A stretch of 64,000 bases of DNA from Bostrychus sinensis (GCA_020698575.1 CM036254.1:34593393-34657392), one strand, 5' to 3'; positions 11,861-23,340 are shown, numbered from the stretch's first letter. Notes: generated by a model from the letters alone, not told the origin. Numbers and translations are program-made.

Positions 11861-12440
11861 ACACTGAAGGACAAATGAAGGATCCAGAGGAAGGAGAAGA
11901 AGATTCTTACAATTTGTATTAGAATAATAAAATAATAATAGTAAAATATTGTTTGTTATTACTACAAAAGTATCTATTTGGAATCGAAAATCGTCAGAGT
12001 CATCATCAACATATTTTTGCAGCCGAAAACAAAACAGAATAACAAGTAATCAATGAGGACTAAAACTATGACTAAATGCACTGACATTTTTTCAACAAAT
12101 CAAAACGCAACAAAAGTGACCAGACAGGATGATTGGAGACAAGATCAAAAAGCAAAGATGCTCGTAGCCTAATGAATAAATATACCTCTTGAATCAAAGA
12201 CTGCTGTTAATGTTCATATTTTCTAACTGGGGCTTTAAGTGGGTAGGAACAAGTGTACTGCCTCATCCCGCAGCACCAGCCACCAGCCATCTGATGGGCT
12301 TTTATTATGATGATGGCTGCACATGTGTGTAATGTTACTGAATGTATCTCCAGTTCTGTGTATGTGAGCTTGAGTAATGATAATGCACCTTATTGTTTAC
12401 CTGCTGTTGGCAGCTAATCATCATAAGACAATCTGTTAAG

Positions 12441-12860
12441 CAGTGCCAGTCCTGAACACTTGGGGGCCATAAGCAGGACAGCTTTGGGGGCCAAGCCTCA
12501 GTTATTTTTGAGAGCATTTCAATTTTCTATTTAACATTTTAATTGCTTTTAAACACTGACTGACTATATTTCTATGGGGATCAATGCTTTGAGACATTTA
12601 TTTTGCAAACTTATTAAGGGGAGCCCAGGTAAACAGGAAGTAAAACGCATTAATATAGAGTGCACTGGCCCCGACTTTTATAGATAGACCCTCTCAAAAA
12701 TGACTGGCAATAGCAAGTAGAATATTATAACCAGATGTTCATCAAATAAAGTTAACAAATTAATCAAATCATCACATAACAGATAAACCTGGGGGCCATC
12801 TAATGTCTGCGGGCCCTATGCAGCTGCTTGATTTGCCTATAGGAAGGGCCATCTCTGCTG
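12441..12860 (+). mobile_element. hAT-like non-autonomous element, copy 1
   Basis: CAGTGCCAGTCCTGAACACT at the left; GGAAGGGCCATCTCTGCTG at the right. The inside (AAACACTGACTGACTAT, GAGTGCACTGGCCCC, AGAATATTATAACCAGA, AACAGATAAACCTGGGGG) matches 48732-49130 in the same order and orientation. Terminal CAG on both strands suits hAT, but a target-site duplication is not convincing. No coding capacity. Confidence 0.6.
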
Positions 12861-13200
12861 TAAAATTTTATTCTGAAGCAATGGCCATATATCTGCAAAC
12901 TGTGGTGGTCATTGAAGAAGACCAGTACCATTATAAAACACTAATGTTATATATAAAATAATAATGTAAACAAATATATACATCAAATATTGTTAAATAA
13001 AAAGACAAATACATGTTTACATATTGTCTAAAATTTTCTGACCTTTAGTTCATTAAAACTTCACTAAAGTTAAAAAGAATTATATTATAAAAATCCTGAC
13101 TAAATAACATTTTAGTCAAAAGACTAAAACTAAATCCAAAATTGTTGTCAAAATTAGCACTGGAACCAAAGATGCCGAGGCGAGCTGTAGTTCACTCTGT

Positions 13201-13242
13201 ATGTGAGCTGCATGCTCAACCGACTGAGATGTACTGCAGCTA
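13201..13242 (-). mobile_element. SINE head fragment (antisense)
   Basis: The minus strand reads GCTGCAGTACATCTCAGTCG then GTTGAGCATGCAGCTCACAT, the same tRNA-like head as 6283. Body absent. Confidence 0.5.
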
Positions 13243-13249
13243 AAGTTTA

Positions 13250-14220
13250 GTTTTCATTTTAAAATATCTCATACCTGGGGACATAATGTATACTTTTTGC
13301 TTGTTTCATAAACAAGTATCTTCATCCAAGTACAGTATAATTTCACACAGTATGCAAGCAACTGGCTCGCCAACACTCCTGAAAACACTGAGTCAATGCT
13401 GCAAACATCTGCTTACAAAAAGACGCAGTTCAAGAAGGACAAATAATGGATGCCTTTACAACATATTTAAAGAGTACTTATACAACTTTTGTACCGGAGT
13501 CAGTGTGATGGCTTAATGAACTGTTGCAAAGTGAAGGAAGCTTTGTTCAATTCCCTCTGGCGTATCTGCTCCAACATGTAGGGGAGCTGCGTGGAGAAGA
13601 ATGTGACCAAAACAGCAAAGAAACGAGCAAAGTTACATGGTCCTGCTTTAATGAGGCAGATATAGTTGTACTGGCCTAATGTTGAACTCAGAGCTTGAAG
13701 TTCAGGGAAGATTTAGGTCTGCTGTATAATGTTTATATCCAATGTTTGTCAATTTCAGCCTTTTCCTTTGGAAATCAATGATTTTGATTCAGCTCTAGTT
13801 TACGGTTTATGTCCCTGCAGGGAAATCCATTGTCTGTTTGTGCTTGTAGCTCATCCATCATCTAAAACACTATTCCATTAGGAGCAGTTCAGATCTGATC
13901 CGGTCTTTGATCATATGCAGTGACTAAGTGTAATCCAGTGGTACCTGTTTTTCATTGCTGATAAGAGTAAACACTCCCAGACACATACAGGAATATGGAG
14001 AAGCCCTGGTTGGGGGTACTTGGCAATTTGCATTTAATTTAGATGTCCTGTCTGTAGTTGTGTCTCGTCCAAGAGTGACAGACCAAAGGTGTTGTACACT
14101 ACTGTCAGAGAAGTTGAGAATTTGACCTCTTGCTAAAATGATAATTTTCCTTGAATGACATTTTTTCTATAGTAATAGTAGCACACGCTGAGCTTTAGTC
14201 AGAACTTTGTCTTACAGAAG
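13250..14220. other. non-coding stretch, nothing recognised
   Basis: Mixed composition with no convincing exon, terminal repeat or internal repeat pair. Confidence 0.4.
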
Positions 14221-14229
14221 TCCTTATAT

Positions 14230-14726
14230 TATTATATTTCCAAAAGTATTCACTCACCCACCCAAATAACTGAATTGAGATTATGGTGTGGGGTTGTTTT
14301 TAGGAGCTGGGGCACTTAGTTCCAGTGAAAGGAACTCTGAATGCTTCAGCATACCAAAAGGTTTTGGACTATTCCATGCTCCCAACTTTCTTTTTTTCTC
14401 CCAACTTTGTGGCATCAGTTTGGGGATGGCCACTTCCTGTTCCAACATGACTGTGCACCAGTGCACAAAGAGCGGTCCATAAAGACACAGATGAGTGAGT
14501 TTGTTGTGGAAGAACTTGACTGGGCTGCACAGAGTCCTGACCTCAACCCAACAGAACACCTTTGGGGCAAATTAGAGTGAAAACTGCGAGCCAGGCCTTT
14601 GTCTGATGTAAATAGATGCAAAGGCTGGGCCGACGTCATATGAAACCCTATGGATTAAGAATGGGATGTCACTTAAGTTCATATGTGTGTAAAGGCAGGT
14701 GAGCTGATACTTTTGGAAATATAGTG
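14230..14726 (+). mobile_element. internally deleted Tc1/mariner element
   Basis: The left end contains TATATTTCCAAAAGTATT and the right end ATACTTTTGGAAATATA, an inverted pair of about 18-20 nt. The element is about 500 bp and keeps only the 3' third of a transposase gene (14283-14580). A full Tc1-type element is about 1.2-1.6 kb, so the 5' two thirds is lost. A TA target duplication is plausible on the right (TA at 14727) but not clear on the left. Confidence 0.8.
14283..14580 (+). pseudogene. Tc1/mariner transposase C-terminal remnant
   Basis: Tc1-type transposases cut and paste their own element through a DDE/D catalytic triad. Here the frame starting at 14283 reads MVWGCF, a stop (TAG 14301-14303), then LVPVKGTLNASAYQKVLDYS. 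The next frame continues LWHQFGDGHFLFQHDCAPVH and ends DLNPTEHLWGKLE before TGA. The D of QHD and the E of PTEHLW are the second and third catalytic positions; the first D and the DNA-binding domain are missing. The frameshift has a visible cause: CTCCCAACTTT occurs at 14379 and again at 14398, a 19-bp tandem duplication. About 100 codons remain of roughly 340. Dead copy, sure of the family. Confidence 0.85.
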
Positions 14727-15223
14727 TATGAGGCATTTACTATTCTTCTTACTAGTCAGTCTTCCTTTGGAAGCATAGCTAGGCTGTCACTGTTCAACTG
14801 TCTCCAGGCCTGTATTGGTGGGTAATAAACTTCTCCTGCATAAGTCAACCAGAGTGCCTCAACCTTTTATTCAACTACTCCTTGGACTACCTAAATACTA
14901 TATTATACTATAACTATATTTTGACAACATGTAGCTTATACAGGTAAATACATTGAGGTTGCATGTAACTTTGCTTGTTTCTTCACTGTTTTGGTTGCAT
15001 TTATCTTTATGGAGCTCCCCCTACCTTTCTGAGTAAAGCACTATTGTAAAATGCCCGGTTGACTCTTGTGTGACCCCTCACTAGACTCTCATCTCCTTCT
15101 GGTATATGTACGAAGGCCTTTTAGCCACTCTGCCATGATGAAGAAATAAAGCTGTCACTAGCATGTTGTTATAGCTAACTGAGATGTGTCTCTTTCTCAC
15201 GTGACCTGAGACTTCAGGGTAGT

Positions 15224-15620
15224 GATGGACGTTACCATACTTTTTAGATTCGATATGATACTGATTACTTTTGGGGGGAATTTAGTTGATACCAATACCG
15301 ATACCCAATACTCATGATTTCTTATGGATGAATTTTTTTGTTTTAAAAGATTGTTACTCTTGAAAACAAATCCCATGACTAATACTGACCATTTAACAAT
15401 TTTAATGTACACAGTATAAAATAAATAACTGAAAACTGCTAACTTCTTGTCACATGGCATGGATGGACCAGACCAAAGTGCTGCTATGTGGGGGAGATTT
15501 GGCACAAAACTCCCCCACATATTTATTTAACATGGCTTAATTAGTATCGATACTTTATTTAAGTACTCTATACCCAAATGAGTATTGATATATCGATACC
15601 ACAGTATTGATACTCCCATC
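15224..15620. mobile_element. non-autonomous DNA element with TATCGATA-rich ends
   Basis: The left end GATGGACGTTACCATACT and the reverse complement of the right end GATGGGAGTATCAATACT agree at 13 of 18 positions. Inside each end are ATACCGATACC or TATCGATACC words. The core is AT-rich. The open frame across it on the minus strand has no recognisable domain. Superfamily unclear (hAT-like or related). Confidence 0.55.
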
Positions 15621-15882
15621 AGTGCTTCAGGGACACTAGGTCAGTGCTCCTGTTCTTGCAAGGTTAGTTTTTCATCTAAATATGCCAGGGGGAGATGATA
15701 GAAGCTCTAGTCACCCTGTAATCACTCATTTAGTCATCACACTGACTCCAGAACTAATTCAAAAGGTTGAATACTTTCCCTTTAAAAAGTCCAATTAAAA
15801 ATGGTTATGTAAAACTAATGGTAGATGTGTGAAGTTGACTGGAAAAATTAGCATTGGGTTGATTTATAACATTTGAAGCACC

Positions 15883-15930
15883 AGAGCTCGGAGTAGAGCC
15901 ACTCCTCCTCCACATCGAGAGGAACCATGT
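15883..15930 (+). mobile_element. fragment of widespread teleost repeat (CTCGGAGTAGAGCC)
   Basis: GAGCTCGGAGTAGAGCCACT then CCTCCACATCGAGAGGA is the counterpart, on the other strand, of GTGGCTCTACTCCGAACTC near 21970 in the longer copy at 21735-21985. Confidence 0.55.
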
Positions 15931-16617
15931 CCTGGTTGATGCTAACTTTAGACATTGAGATTTTGATGTGTCAACAGAGAGCACAGCTAGAATGGTGGAC
16001 TGTTGTTACATAGTTGACATCACCATCAGCAGATACTGAAATCTTCTTGGACCATTCCACCTTAAGCAGTGGATGTCGGCCAAATCTGCTAAGCCCCATA
16101 TTCCCTTGATGGCCTCGGTTGTGCCAGACGTCTTCACTGGATGTAAACAGACTCAGCTAATGGGCATTTGATATTCTTGAAATAAGATATAAGCATAATG
16201 CCAGTTTTGATGACAACAAAGGCTTCACAACATTAAGGCGAGACAGTCAATATTCTGAGGCTGGTGAAATAAAACAAGGCGGTGACACTAATAAAAAAGA
16301 AAGTCTGAAGAGGAGAGAGAAGAGAGGAGCGTGACTGTGAAGTGTTCCTGAGCACACAGAAGATGGATGAGTGCAGAGGTTTAATGGCCGCCGCATGAAA
16401 CAGTGTCTATTTTAGGCACTAGTGGATAAATGAGCTCAAGTAAATAAGAATCAGACAGGGATGGATGGAGAGACGCAGAGAATCATCAGTCCAGGTCTGG
16501 AGACAGGCAGGTGATGAGGCAGTGACGAGGTAGAAGCAGGGAAACAGGATTTAGGATACTTCTATAACATTTGTTGTACTTTGGTGTACAAACATATACC
16601 CAGACATGAAAACTTGC

Positions 16618-16765
16618 CTTAAAGGTCCTATATTATGCTTTTTTCGGGCTTTTTGAATGAGTTTTGGACATCTTTGCATTAACATTTTATGTTTTATAAT
16701 GTATGAGCATGGAAAACATCTTCTTTTGTTACTTTGACTTTGCAGGGAATGCTTGGATTAGGTGT
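16618..16765 (+). mobile_element. dispersed repeat starting AAAGGTCCTATATTATG, copy 1
   Basis: TTAAAGGTCCTATATTATGC, GTTTTGGACATC, TTGCATTA and GGGAATGCTTGGATT occur in the same order on the minus strand at 32380-32605 (AAAGGTCTGATATTTT, TTTTGGACACC, TTGCATTAG, GAGAATGCTTGGATT). Non-coding, probably a non-autonomous DNA element. Confidence 0.5.
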
Positions 16766-16869
16766 CTGTGTCCCCCTGCTGGCAACGGTGGGGACTGGAC
16801 AGGGCATGAAATTAGCTCTTAGGAACATGAGGCTAACAGATAGATAAATGAGCTGCTCGGGTTAGTAAC

Positions 16870-18470
16870 GTGACATGTTGTGACGTCAGCAAACTATATG
16901 AATGGCGTTTACTGTTTAAAAGTACAGATTTATTCTTCCTTATTCAGTAATGTCTTTTGACTAAGCAGTAGTTTTAAGCAGCACAATCCCGGATACAATG
17001 AAGTAATGATTATGGCCACTAAAAATCATACTTACTGAATACACTTTCATTTGGTTAGAAAACACTGTGCCAATAGGCTTCTATGGTTATTACGAAAGAT
17101 TTTTGACGTATTTTGCTCATTATTTATTATTTAATAGACCAACAGCTGTACACATTTGTATACACTTTCGTACTTATTATTATGTTTGTACTTTATATTT
17201 TAATATAATAAAGAGAGCGAGGTGTCATACAAAACATCAATAAATACGAGAAAAGCACAGTAATGAACATTTATTTTTTATTTCAACTATTATTTCACAT
17301 AAGTTGTTATATTAGCTTTTGTGTTAGCCAGGACGAATAGCCAATCACTCTGTTCACTCGAAGTCTCGTCCAATCATAGTCATCATTAAGTGGCGCTACC
17401 CGAGCAGATTTTGCAACCTAAGTAGATTTTGTACCTACACCGGCTGTGTTGCAGTACGTGTCCGTGTCCAACATTCCTGCAGAAATATGCAAAGAGTTTA
17501 TTATTGACGGATGCTGCAGCCAAGTTGATCAGACCAGATTGAATCAGACAGGAAGTTAGATATGTGCCGCACACACAATGCACTCAAATAACGTGTCAGA
17601 GACATACTGCACATGCAATGCATTCAGTGTGAATTAGGTGCTGTCCAGCTAGTGCGCCACACAAATCAGGGAAGAATGTGTGAAAGTTGGGTGAATGTAA
17701 GTACACTGGCAGAGAAATTTAGTGCCAGGCAAAGTGAGTCCTACTTAAAATCTTACCTAGGGCACCAAATTGGCTGGCACTGTTAACCTTTATTGCACTA
17801 TCGCTATAATTTATAAACTTTATTGAAAAGAGCCCTATTTCACTGGAGCCCAGGACTCCCAGACCAGTTTACTACAGACCCCCTCAGTGACAGGTGTGAC
17901 ATTTCTATCTCACATCCATCTCAGCAACAGGAGCAGATTAGCAGCAGTTCACCTCTGCTCCAGCCGCCAGGTGATTTGGACTTCAATACTTTCCTTTTTT
18001 TTCCCCTCTGTATCGATCTCCAACTCCAAAGAGAATATCTGGCTGTTAATAACTGTATCTACATTGGCAGACAGCACATCCAATGAGCTTAACAAGAAAA
18101 AGAGCTGAGATTGAGATAGAATACAGGGGGAGACATTAGATGAGAAAATTGATTAGAAACAACATGCAAAACTATGCTAAAACTTTTGAGCACAATTACT
18201 ATAAAGACTTATGTATACCATGTAAGACTTAGTGGTCATGTACAAACAATTTTTTCACATTTTCAGCTTTCCTGCTCCTCCCTGTTGGCTCACTGTGATT
18301 GGTTGCTGTGGTGGAAACACAGTCGAGTTAAAATCCATGTTAGATATACATTTTAAATGGTCTGGCAAGATCTCTTTGATAAGCGATAACACTGCGGTAG
18401 TGTTAAGTGGTAATACTTTATCCTACACGGCACTTAATAAATTGCACCAGCAATGTAACTGCAATGCAAT
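16870..18470. other. non-coding stretch, possibly old transposon sequence
   Basis: 17520-17690 contains CACACAATGCACTC and ATGCAATGCATTC words common in decayed teleost transposons, but I found no ends or second copy. Open frames at 17.8-18.5 kb give no recognisable product. Confidence 0.35.
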
Positions 18471-18479
18471 GCACAGTGT

Positions 18480-18968
18480 CAGGGCTTTACATTAGCACAA
18501 GCCAACCTGCCAAATGCTGGTATGCTTCCATTTTGGCAAGTAACATTTATTTCCACTAGCCACTTGGGGTGGCTGGATTTTATGTATGTATCGTAACTGT
18601 GTCTGAGTATATTGGTCTCCTTCCCATCTTATTTAATATAGCCTATAGTAATTCATAATAATCACAGAAAAAAATGTATGTATTGTACTGTAATATATGT
18701 AAAACATGTATTGTGATAGAGCACATTCAAAAAAGATAAAGTTTATTCTACCCATGTAAATCCATTTTTCTAAATATTTGATAAATTCCTGTCTATACAT
18801 AAAACCAAATTCTACATTTCTTTAAGCTCAGGCCTATTGTATGCTATAAAATTACATAAACATGTTTGCTAATTAAATTATGGGTAGGGAAAATGCTAAT
18901 TGGAAAGTAACTTTTGAAAAGGACTTGCCACAGTGGCCCGTGAGCAAAAAAGTGAATGTCAAGCCCTG
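18480..18968. mobile_element. hAT-like non-autonomous element (CAGGGCTTNACATT ends)
   Basis: The left end CAGGGCTTTACATTAGC and the reverse complement of the right end CAGGGCTTGACATTCAC form good terminal inverted repeats. Just inside are GCCACTTGGGGTGGC on the left and GACTTGCCACAGTGGCCCG on the right, the standard subterminal words of this teleost family. Length 489 bp, AT-rich core, no transposase. The flanking 8-mers (CACAGTGT and TCAAGCAT) do not match, so the target duplication has decayed or the ends are slightly off. Confidence 0.7.
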
Positions 18969-19784
18969 TCAAGCATAATAAAATGTAATATTATAAAAAC
19001 AATGTTGTACATACATAATGGAATACTTAGTATTCTCTTTGTCATCTCTCTTGTAACATTAAGAGTTAAGAATACAGCATCAGGAAACCTAATAATGTAG
19101 TCATTGTGATGTTTTGCAGTAGTATGATGCACTTTGGTAGTATTTCACCTTCTTATAAATCAGTGTTACTTACAGCAGTCAGTGCAAGTAAAGGTCATGG
19201 TCAAAATGAAATGTGATGGTGAAAATGTTACATTTCATTTCATCCATGTTCACTCTGGAAACAGGCTGTGACAAAACCAGTGTCCAAAGATCCAAGTTAC
19301 ATGTTTATTTAACCCTCATCCTACCAACCTGTTTTACATACATAGATTACTGAGTGGGGTCACCTTGTACCCCACAGATAAAAACCTGTAAAAATAAAAT
19401 AAACAAAACCTCAAAATACTGGGATTTTTTTTTTTTCTCTTTAGTCATCATTAGTGACGTGTTACTGTCATTTCAAGTAAAAAGCTTTATTTATTTATTT
19501 TTGCATATTTAGACTTAAAATCTTTGACTAACTTTAATGGTTAAAAGTGGGCGGGGCCATATTCACTCCACTACAGAATAATCACACACAAAAAATCCAC
19601 CAAAAATCATGTAAAGTTTTTTTTTTTTTTTTTAATACAGCAGTTTGTCTTTCATTACAAATGAAATAAAAATCTTGCTTTAAGTATAAATATATAAAAT
19701 GGATTTGTCAGGCCCAGTCTCTGAGCCCATTCGTAGGCCTCAAAAGTGAGGGTTGGATTCTGCTGTTATATTTCTGGAGCGGAG

Positions 19785-20190
19785 TGCACCAGCTGGGCTT
19801 AACTTAACTCAGTCCTAACTCTTACGCCGGGCGTAGCTGCGTCCAACGTAGTAAACAGAGTTAGTACTGAGTGCACCAATGTTCACTGAGACCAGTCTTA
19901 ACTGTGCCTGGTCGCATTGTGCGCGTTCACGAGAATACATGGGGTGCTGTATTCGTTGCCTATCGCAACACATTCATCATGGAAGAGGTAAATAAAAGAA
20001 AGGTACATTTTACCGACAATGAAATCCGTAAACAATTCACAGCAGATGCAGCATGTCTTGGCTATAAATGCTTTAATGTGAACAGCGCAAAGTTTCTGTT
20101 ATTATCCAACAAAATAAGAGAACTACCTCCAGACTGTGTGTGGGGAGACAGGCACAAGTTTTACCTTCATTCATCAGTGAGAATGAGCTG
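19785..20190 (+). pseudogene. possible PIF/Harbinger Myb-like protein remnant
   Basis: An open frame from 19871 contains at 19979 an ATG followed by EEVNKRKVHFTDNEI. A short acidic start, a KRK-type basic patch and an F-T-x-x-E-I start of helix are how the Myb/SANT-like accessory proteins of PIF/Harbinger transposons begin, and a similar start occurs in the Harbinger-like insertion at 50560. GAGTGCACCAGCTGG and GAGTGCACCAATG, upstream at 19785 and 19870, could be end-type sequence. After about 20 residues the reading loses resemblance. Alternative: chance open frame. Confidence 0.3.
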
Positions 20191-20254
20191 AGACGGGACA
20201 GCGCTTACCCCTCCCCTCCGCGTTTCCCTCTGACCTGTCCCCCCGACATGTCAC

Positions 20255-20862
20255 CCCTGAGGAAAAACATTTCTTTAATACGTGGGAATTAAAGGCATCT
20301 TAAAAAGGTAGTAAATATACCGTTTCTAAATATTTAAAACTTTTGAAGTAGGACTTTTGTGAACTGGTCTTTCTCATAAAGAACCTTCTAATTCTGAGTA
20401 CCCACAATTCAGTTGGAATTACTTCTTTTACAAACATACAAAAATCAATAAGTTTCATTTCAGCAGTTTACCATTTTTATAGTTCACCTGTTTATAAGAC
20501 TAGATCACTCATTTGAAAGTAAAATCCAATACACAATATTTAATGTAGAATTAGTTGGCATGTAAGCAAAAGCTCTATATTTTAATGTTTAACATGTTAT
20601 TTTTTTTATACTAAGTTTATACTTTTCCAGTTTTCGGCTCTCATTCTCCAGACCAATAGAACTAGCTTACCAGTGTTTTTTGGTTTCTGTTCTAATTAAC
20701 CTTACCAAATTAAGGTTTGACATTGCAGATAGAACTTTTACGCCCCTGTGAAACTGTGAAAAAAAACTTGATATTGTGTAGATAAGGTATCAAGACTATA
20801 TGTGTAACCCAATTTTGACAAAAATATAGAGATAAGATAGAACCCTATAATTCTAAGGGGTC
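20255..20862 (-). mobile_element. TIR element with GGGTTCTATCT end, truncated copy
   Basis: Reverse complement of 53479-54120 over nearly its whole length: shared CCTTAGAATTATAGGGTTCT, GTCTGGAGAATGAGAGC, GAAACTTATTGATTTTTG, GTTCTTTATGAGAAAGACCA and TATTAAAGAAATG. Only the end at 20862 (as AGATAGAACCCTATAATTCT) is preserved; the other terminal repeat is missing. Non-coding. Confidence 0.75.
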
Positions 20863-21734
20863 GGAATGACTGTATCCTATCATTTCTCTACTTATTTATA
20901 CAGCAGGTATAAGTTTTACATGGACGTCCAGACAAAACCCAGCACTGAGGCCTGGCAGCGAGAGTACTGTAAACATTTGCACAAGAATCCGGATAACTAC
21001 ATAAAACAATATTACTCTGTATCCTCTCAATATTGTATCTCCAAGCGGCTTCTGTGTTCTGTGGATGAGGGCAACACAGATGAATAATGTATAGATGTTC
21101 TGAGTCCATCTCCAGGGCTTTGGGGCTTTAAAGTTGCGCTGTTTCAATATACACAACAAAGCCAGCTGCAGATTCTGTGTGTGGTATGGCATGTTTACCA
21201 CAGCACTTCTCCCAGCCTTATCTGCGCCGCCCGCTCTTTCATGTACGAGCCAAGCGACTTCTGCAGCTGGAACATTACAGGCCCGCGATTCCCATCAGCC
21301 TCATACTTTCAAAGTCTGAAAGAAGTACGATGTCTGCTCAGCGTTAGGTTCAAATCTATCAGAACATGAAATGTCAAAGGCATGTTTCTCATTGCTAACA
21401 ACATGGCTTCAGCAACCAGGGCTAAGTGCAGTTTAAAGTGAGAAATGTCATCTTAAAATGGTTTTCAGAGATGCATGGTAACATAATAATTATATCTGCT
21501 GAGGATATTGTGGGTTTTGTTTGTTTGTTTGTTGCTTGTTTTTTATTGTTTGTTTTTTTGCTGTGGGCTGAAGATACTAACTTGAACCGCAAGGAAAGGC
21601 TTACTTCTATTGGATTCTTTGACCTTATGAAACATAAGTTACCCCTGAATTAGCAGATCTCTGGTTTAACTGCAGGTCTGGTCTCTATATCTACATTGTC
21701 AGATAAGGTCAGTGTCTTGACAGTGCTTCTAGTT

Positions 21735-21985
21735 TCTCATCCATCCATCTTTCCATTTTACAAGACTTATCCAAGCCAGGTCGCGGGGCCACCGGTCTAA
21801 GCAAAGACACCCTGACTTCCCTCTTCAGACACTGCATTCCCAGCCGAGAGAGAGAGATAGTCCCTCTTGTGTGTCCTAGGTCTTCCCCAGGGCCACCTCC
21901 CAGTCAGTACAGAACACACCCCAGGAGGCGTTCAGGAGGCATAGAGGAGTAGAGGAGCAGTGGCTCTACTCCGAACTCTAGAATG
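21735..21985 (-). mobile_element. widespread teleost interspersed repeat (antisense)
   Basis: CCATCCATCTTTCCATTTTA, GGTCGCGGGGCCACCGGTCT, AGACACTGCATTCCC, GTCCTAGGTCTTCCCCAGGG and GGCTCTACTCCGAACTC follow the order of a common fish repeat that ends in CATCCATCCATC. A short fragment on the other strand lies at 15883. Class uncertain; not coding here. Confidence 0.65.
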
Positions 21986-22004
21986 GCCACGCTTCAAATT
22001 CTAT

Positions 22005-22078
22005 AAACCAGCCCAGTGCATTTTTTTTTCCAGCCCAACTGAGTGGAAACTCACCCAATCTGGCAACACTGGTTTTAG
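22005..22078 (-). mobile_element. DNA-transposon end fragment (CAGTGTTGCCAGATTGGG)
   Basis: The minus strand reads CCAGTGTTGCCAGATTGGGT then GTTTCCACTCAGTTGGGCTG. Same end type as 2028. About 75 bp remain. Confidence 0.5.
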
Positions 22079-22084
22079 GTTACT

Positions 22085-22630
22085 TCTGTAGCCACAGCTG
22101 CCTTGGGGCAGACTAATGGAGACCTGGCCTACGGCCTCTCCGACAGCCACCAAGCACACAAACACTATAAAACATTCATACAGTCAAGGTGGGTGAAGTG
22201 TCTTGCCCAAGGACACAAGTATGAACTGGGTAGAGCGGCACAGTGGCTTAGTGGCTAGCACTTTTGCCTCACAGCAAGAAAGTCCCAGGTTCGATTCCTG
22301 AACCATGTGGGGCCTTTCTGTGTGGAGTTTGCATGCTTCCTCTGGGTGCTCTGCTTTCCCCCATCAACCTCAAAAAAACAAGCACAATAGGCAAATGCTC
22401 CAGATGTGCAATCCTGACCAGGATCCTGGCTCAAGATCTGGAGAAGGGCCCATGGGTGCTGCACCGTGGCTGCCGACTCCTCCTGACAGGTTGCCCCAGA
22501 GCCATTGAAGGGTGGGTCAAATGCAGAGAACAAATTTCCCTATGGGGACAATAAAGTCTACCTTAACCTTGGAGCGGGATTCAAACCACCAACCTGCTGG
22601 TTATTGAACAACCAGTTTTAATCTGCACTA
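22085..22630 (-). mobile_element. antisense SINE split by a second SINE-like repeat
   Basis: 22085-22233 reads on the minus strand as a SINE body (GTGTCCTTGGGCAAGACA, TCTGCCCCAAGGCAGCTGTG). Its missing head resumes at 22572-22625 (minus: GTTGGTGGTTTGAATCCC, preceded by a decayed CTGGTTGTTCAATAACCAGC). Between them sits the plus-strand repeat 22234-22566. GAGCGG stands at both junctions (22233-22238 and 22572-22577) and may be a short target duplication. Confidence 0.65.
22234..22566 (+). mobile_element. complete SINE-like repeat, body type 2
   Basis: Head GCGGCACAGTGGCTTAGTGG (A-box-like) and CAGGTTCGATTCC (matches the B-box GGTTCGANTCC), then GTGTGGAGTTTGCATGC. The body is CCTGACCAGGATCCTGGCTC, CTGGAGAAGGGCCCATGG, and the end is GGTGGGTCAAATGCAGAGAA, then GGGGACAATAAAGTC. 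It is the best preserved type 2 copy. The open frames over it are repeat sequence. Confidence 0.75.
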
Positions 22631-22673
22631 TAAACATGATTAAGCACACTTAATCAGTGGCTGCTTGACTGTA

Positions 22674-22695
22674 CAAAAAACAAAAAAAACAAAAA

Positions 22696-22727
<32 letters not shown>

Positions 22728-22729
22728 CA
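22674..22729. repeat. A-rich to (CAA)n microsatellite
   Basis: Runs of CAAAAAAAA pass into about ten CAA units ending at 22727. Confidence 0.9.
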
Positions 22730-23340
22730 GCTTTACCTTTCCATGTGGGGGGTGCAAGAAAACTTGTGAATCCCCATTGGCCCCACTTACTCTTTAGCAT
22801 GTGTAATTGTGTAATAATAGACCTGAGCTGCCAATGACCTATCCTGGCCTGTGGTTCTTTTATTTACTCCCTCTGCTAGCCTGAACCTCAGTGCCGTCTG
22901 TACATGCTGTTCTCTGGTCTGCTGTGATCTCTCTGTCTGCAGCTCACCGCTCTTCTGCCTTTAGCCGGGAGCTGACGGATGACTGTGTGGAGAAAATCAC
23001 TCAGCGGAATGGTGCTGACTACACACACCCAGAACCTCGCCTCTGACAACTTATTTCCAGCCTTGATTCCCTGAAACGTCCATAAAGCTTCCCCGCGTTT
23101 ACAATTAGGCTAATGGGGTTCAACCTACATTTCCAATTTTATTAGCGCGGATTTACGGCTCCCCTATCGGCATGGCAAATACATCTCCGAACTTGGCCTG
23201 GCATGTTAATGGATAAAAAGAGAATGGGCCAATGTTAAGCAATGGCCAAATGGTAAGTCAAGGTTACTAGACTTCAAATACAGGAAACTTAGAACAGAGA
23301 AAAATTTACTGTGGTATGCAAGCTTATGGTGGCTTTCAGG
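22730..23340. other. non-coding; CNE-like patch 22930-23210
   Basis: 22930-23210 is GC-richer and complex. It includes an open frame of about 50 codons (RELTDDCVEKITQRNG...) ending at TGA near 23045, but no domain, start codon or paired splice sites. AATTTTATTAGCGCGGATTT resembles conserved-element text; this is only inference. Confidence 0.3.

Noticed and set aside
19305..19440. piggyBac-like end (TTTAACCCTCATCCTACC)
   Set aside because: TTAACCCTC is suggestive, but no matching inverted end with TTAA was found within a plausible distance.
22880..23045. Possible exon reading RELTDDCVEKITQRNG before a TGA
   Set aside because: No start codon, no clear acceptor/donor pair and no known family; about 55 codons open by chance is ordinary.
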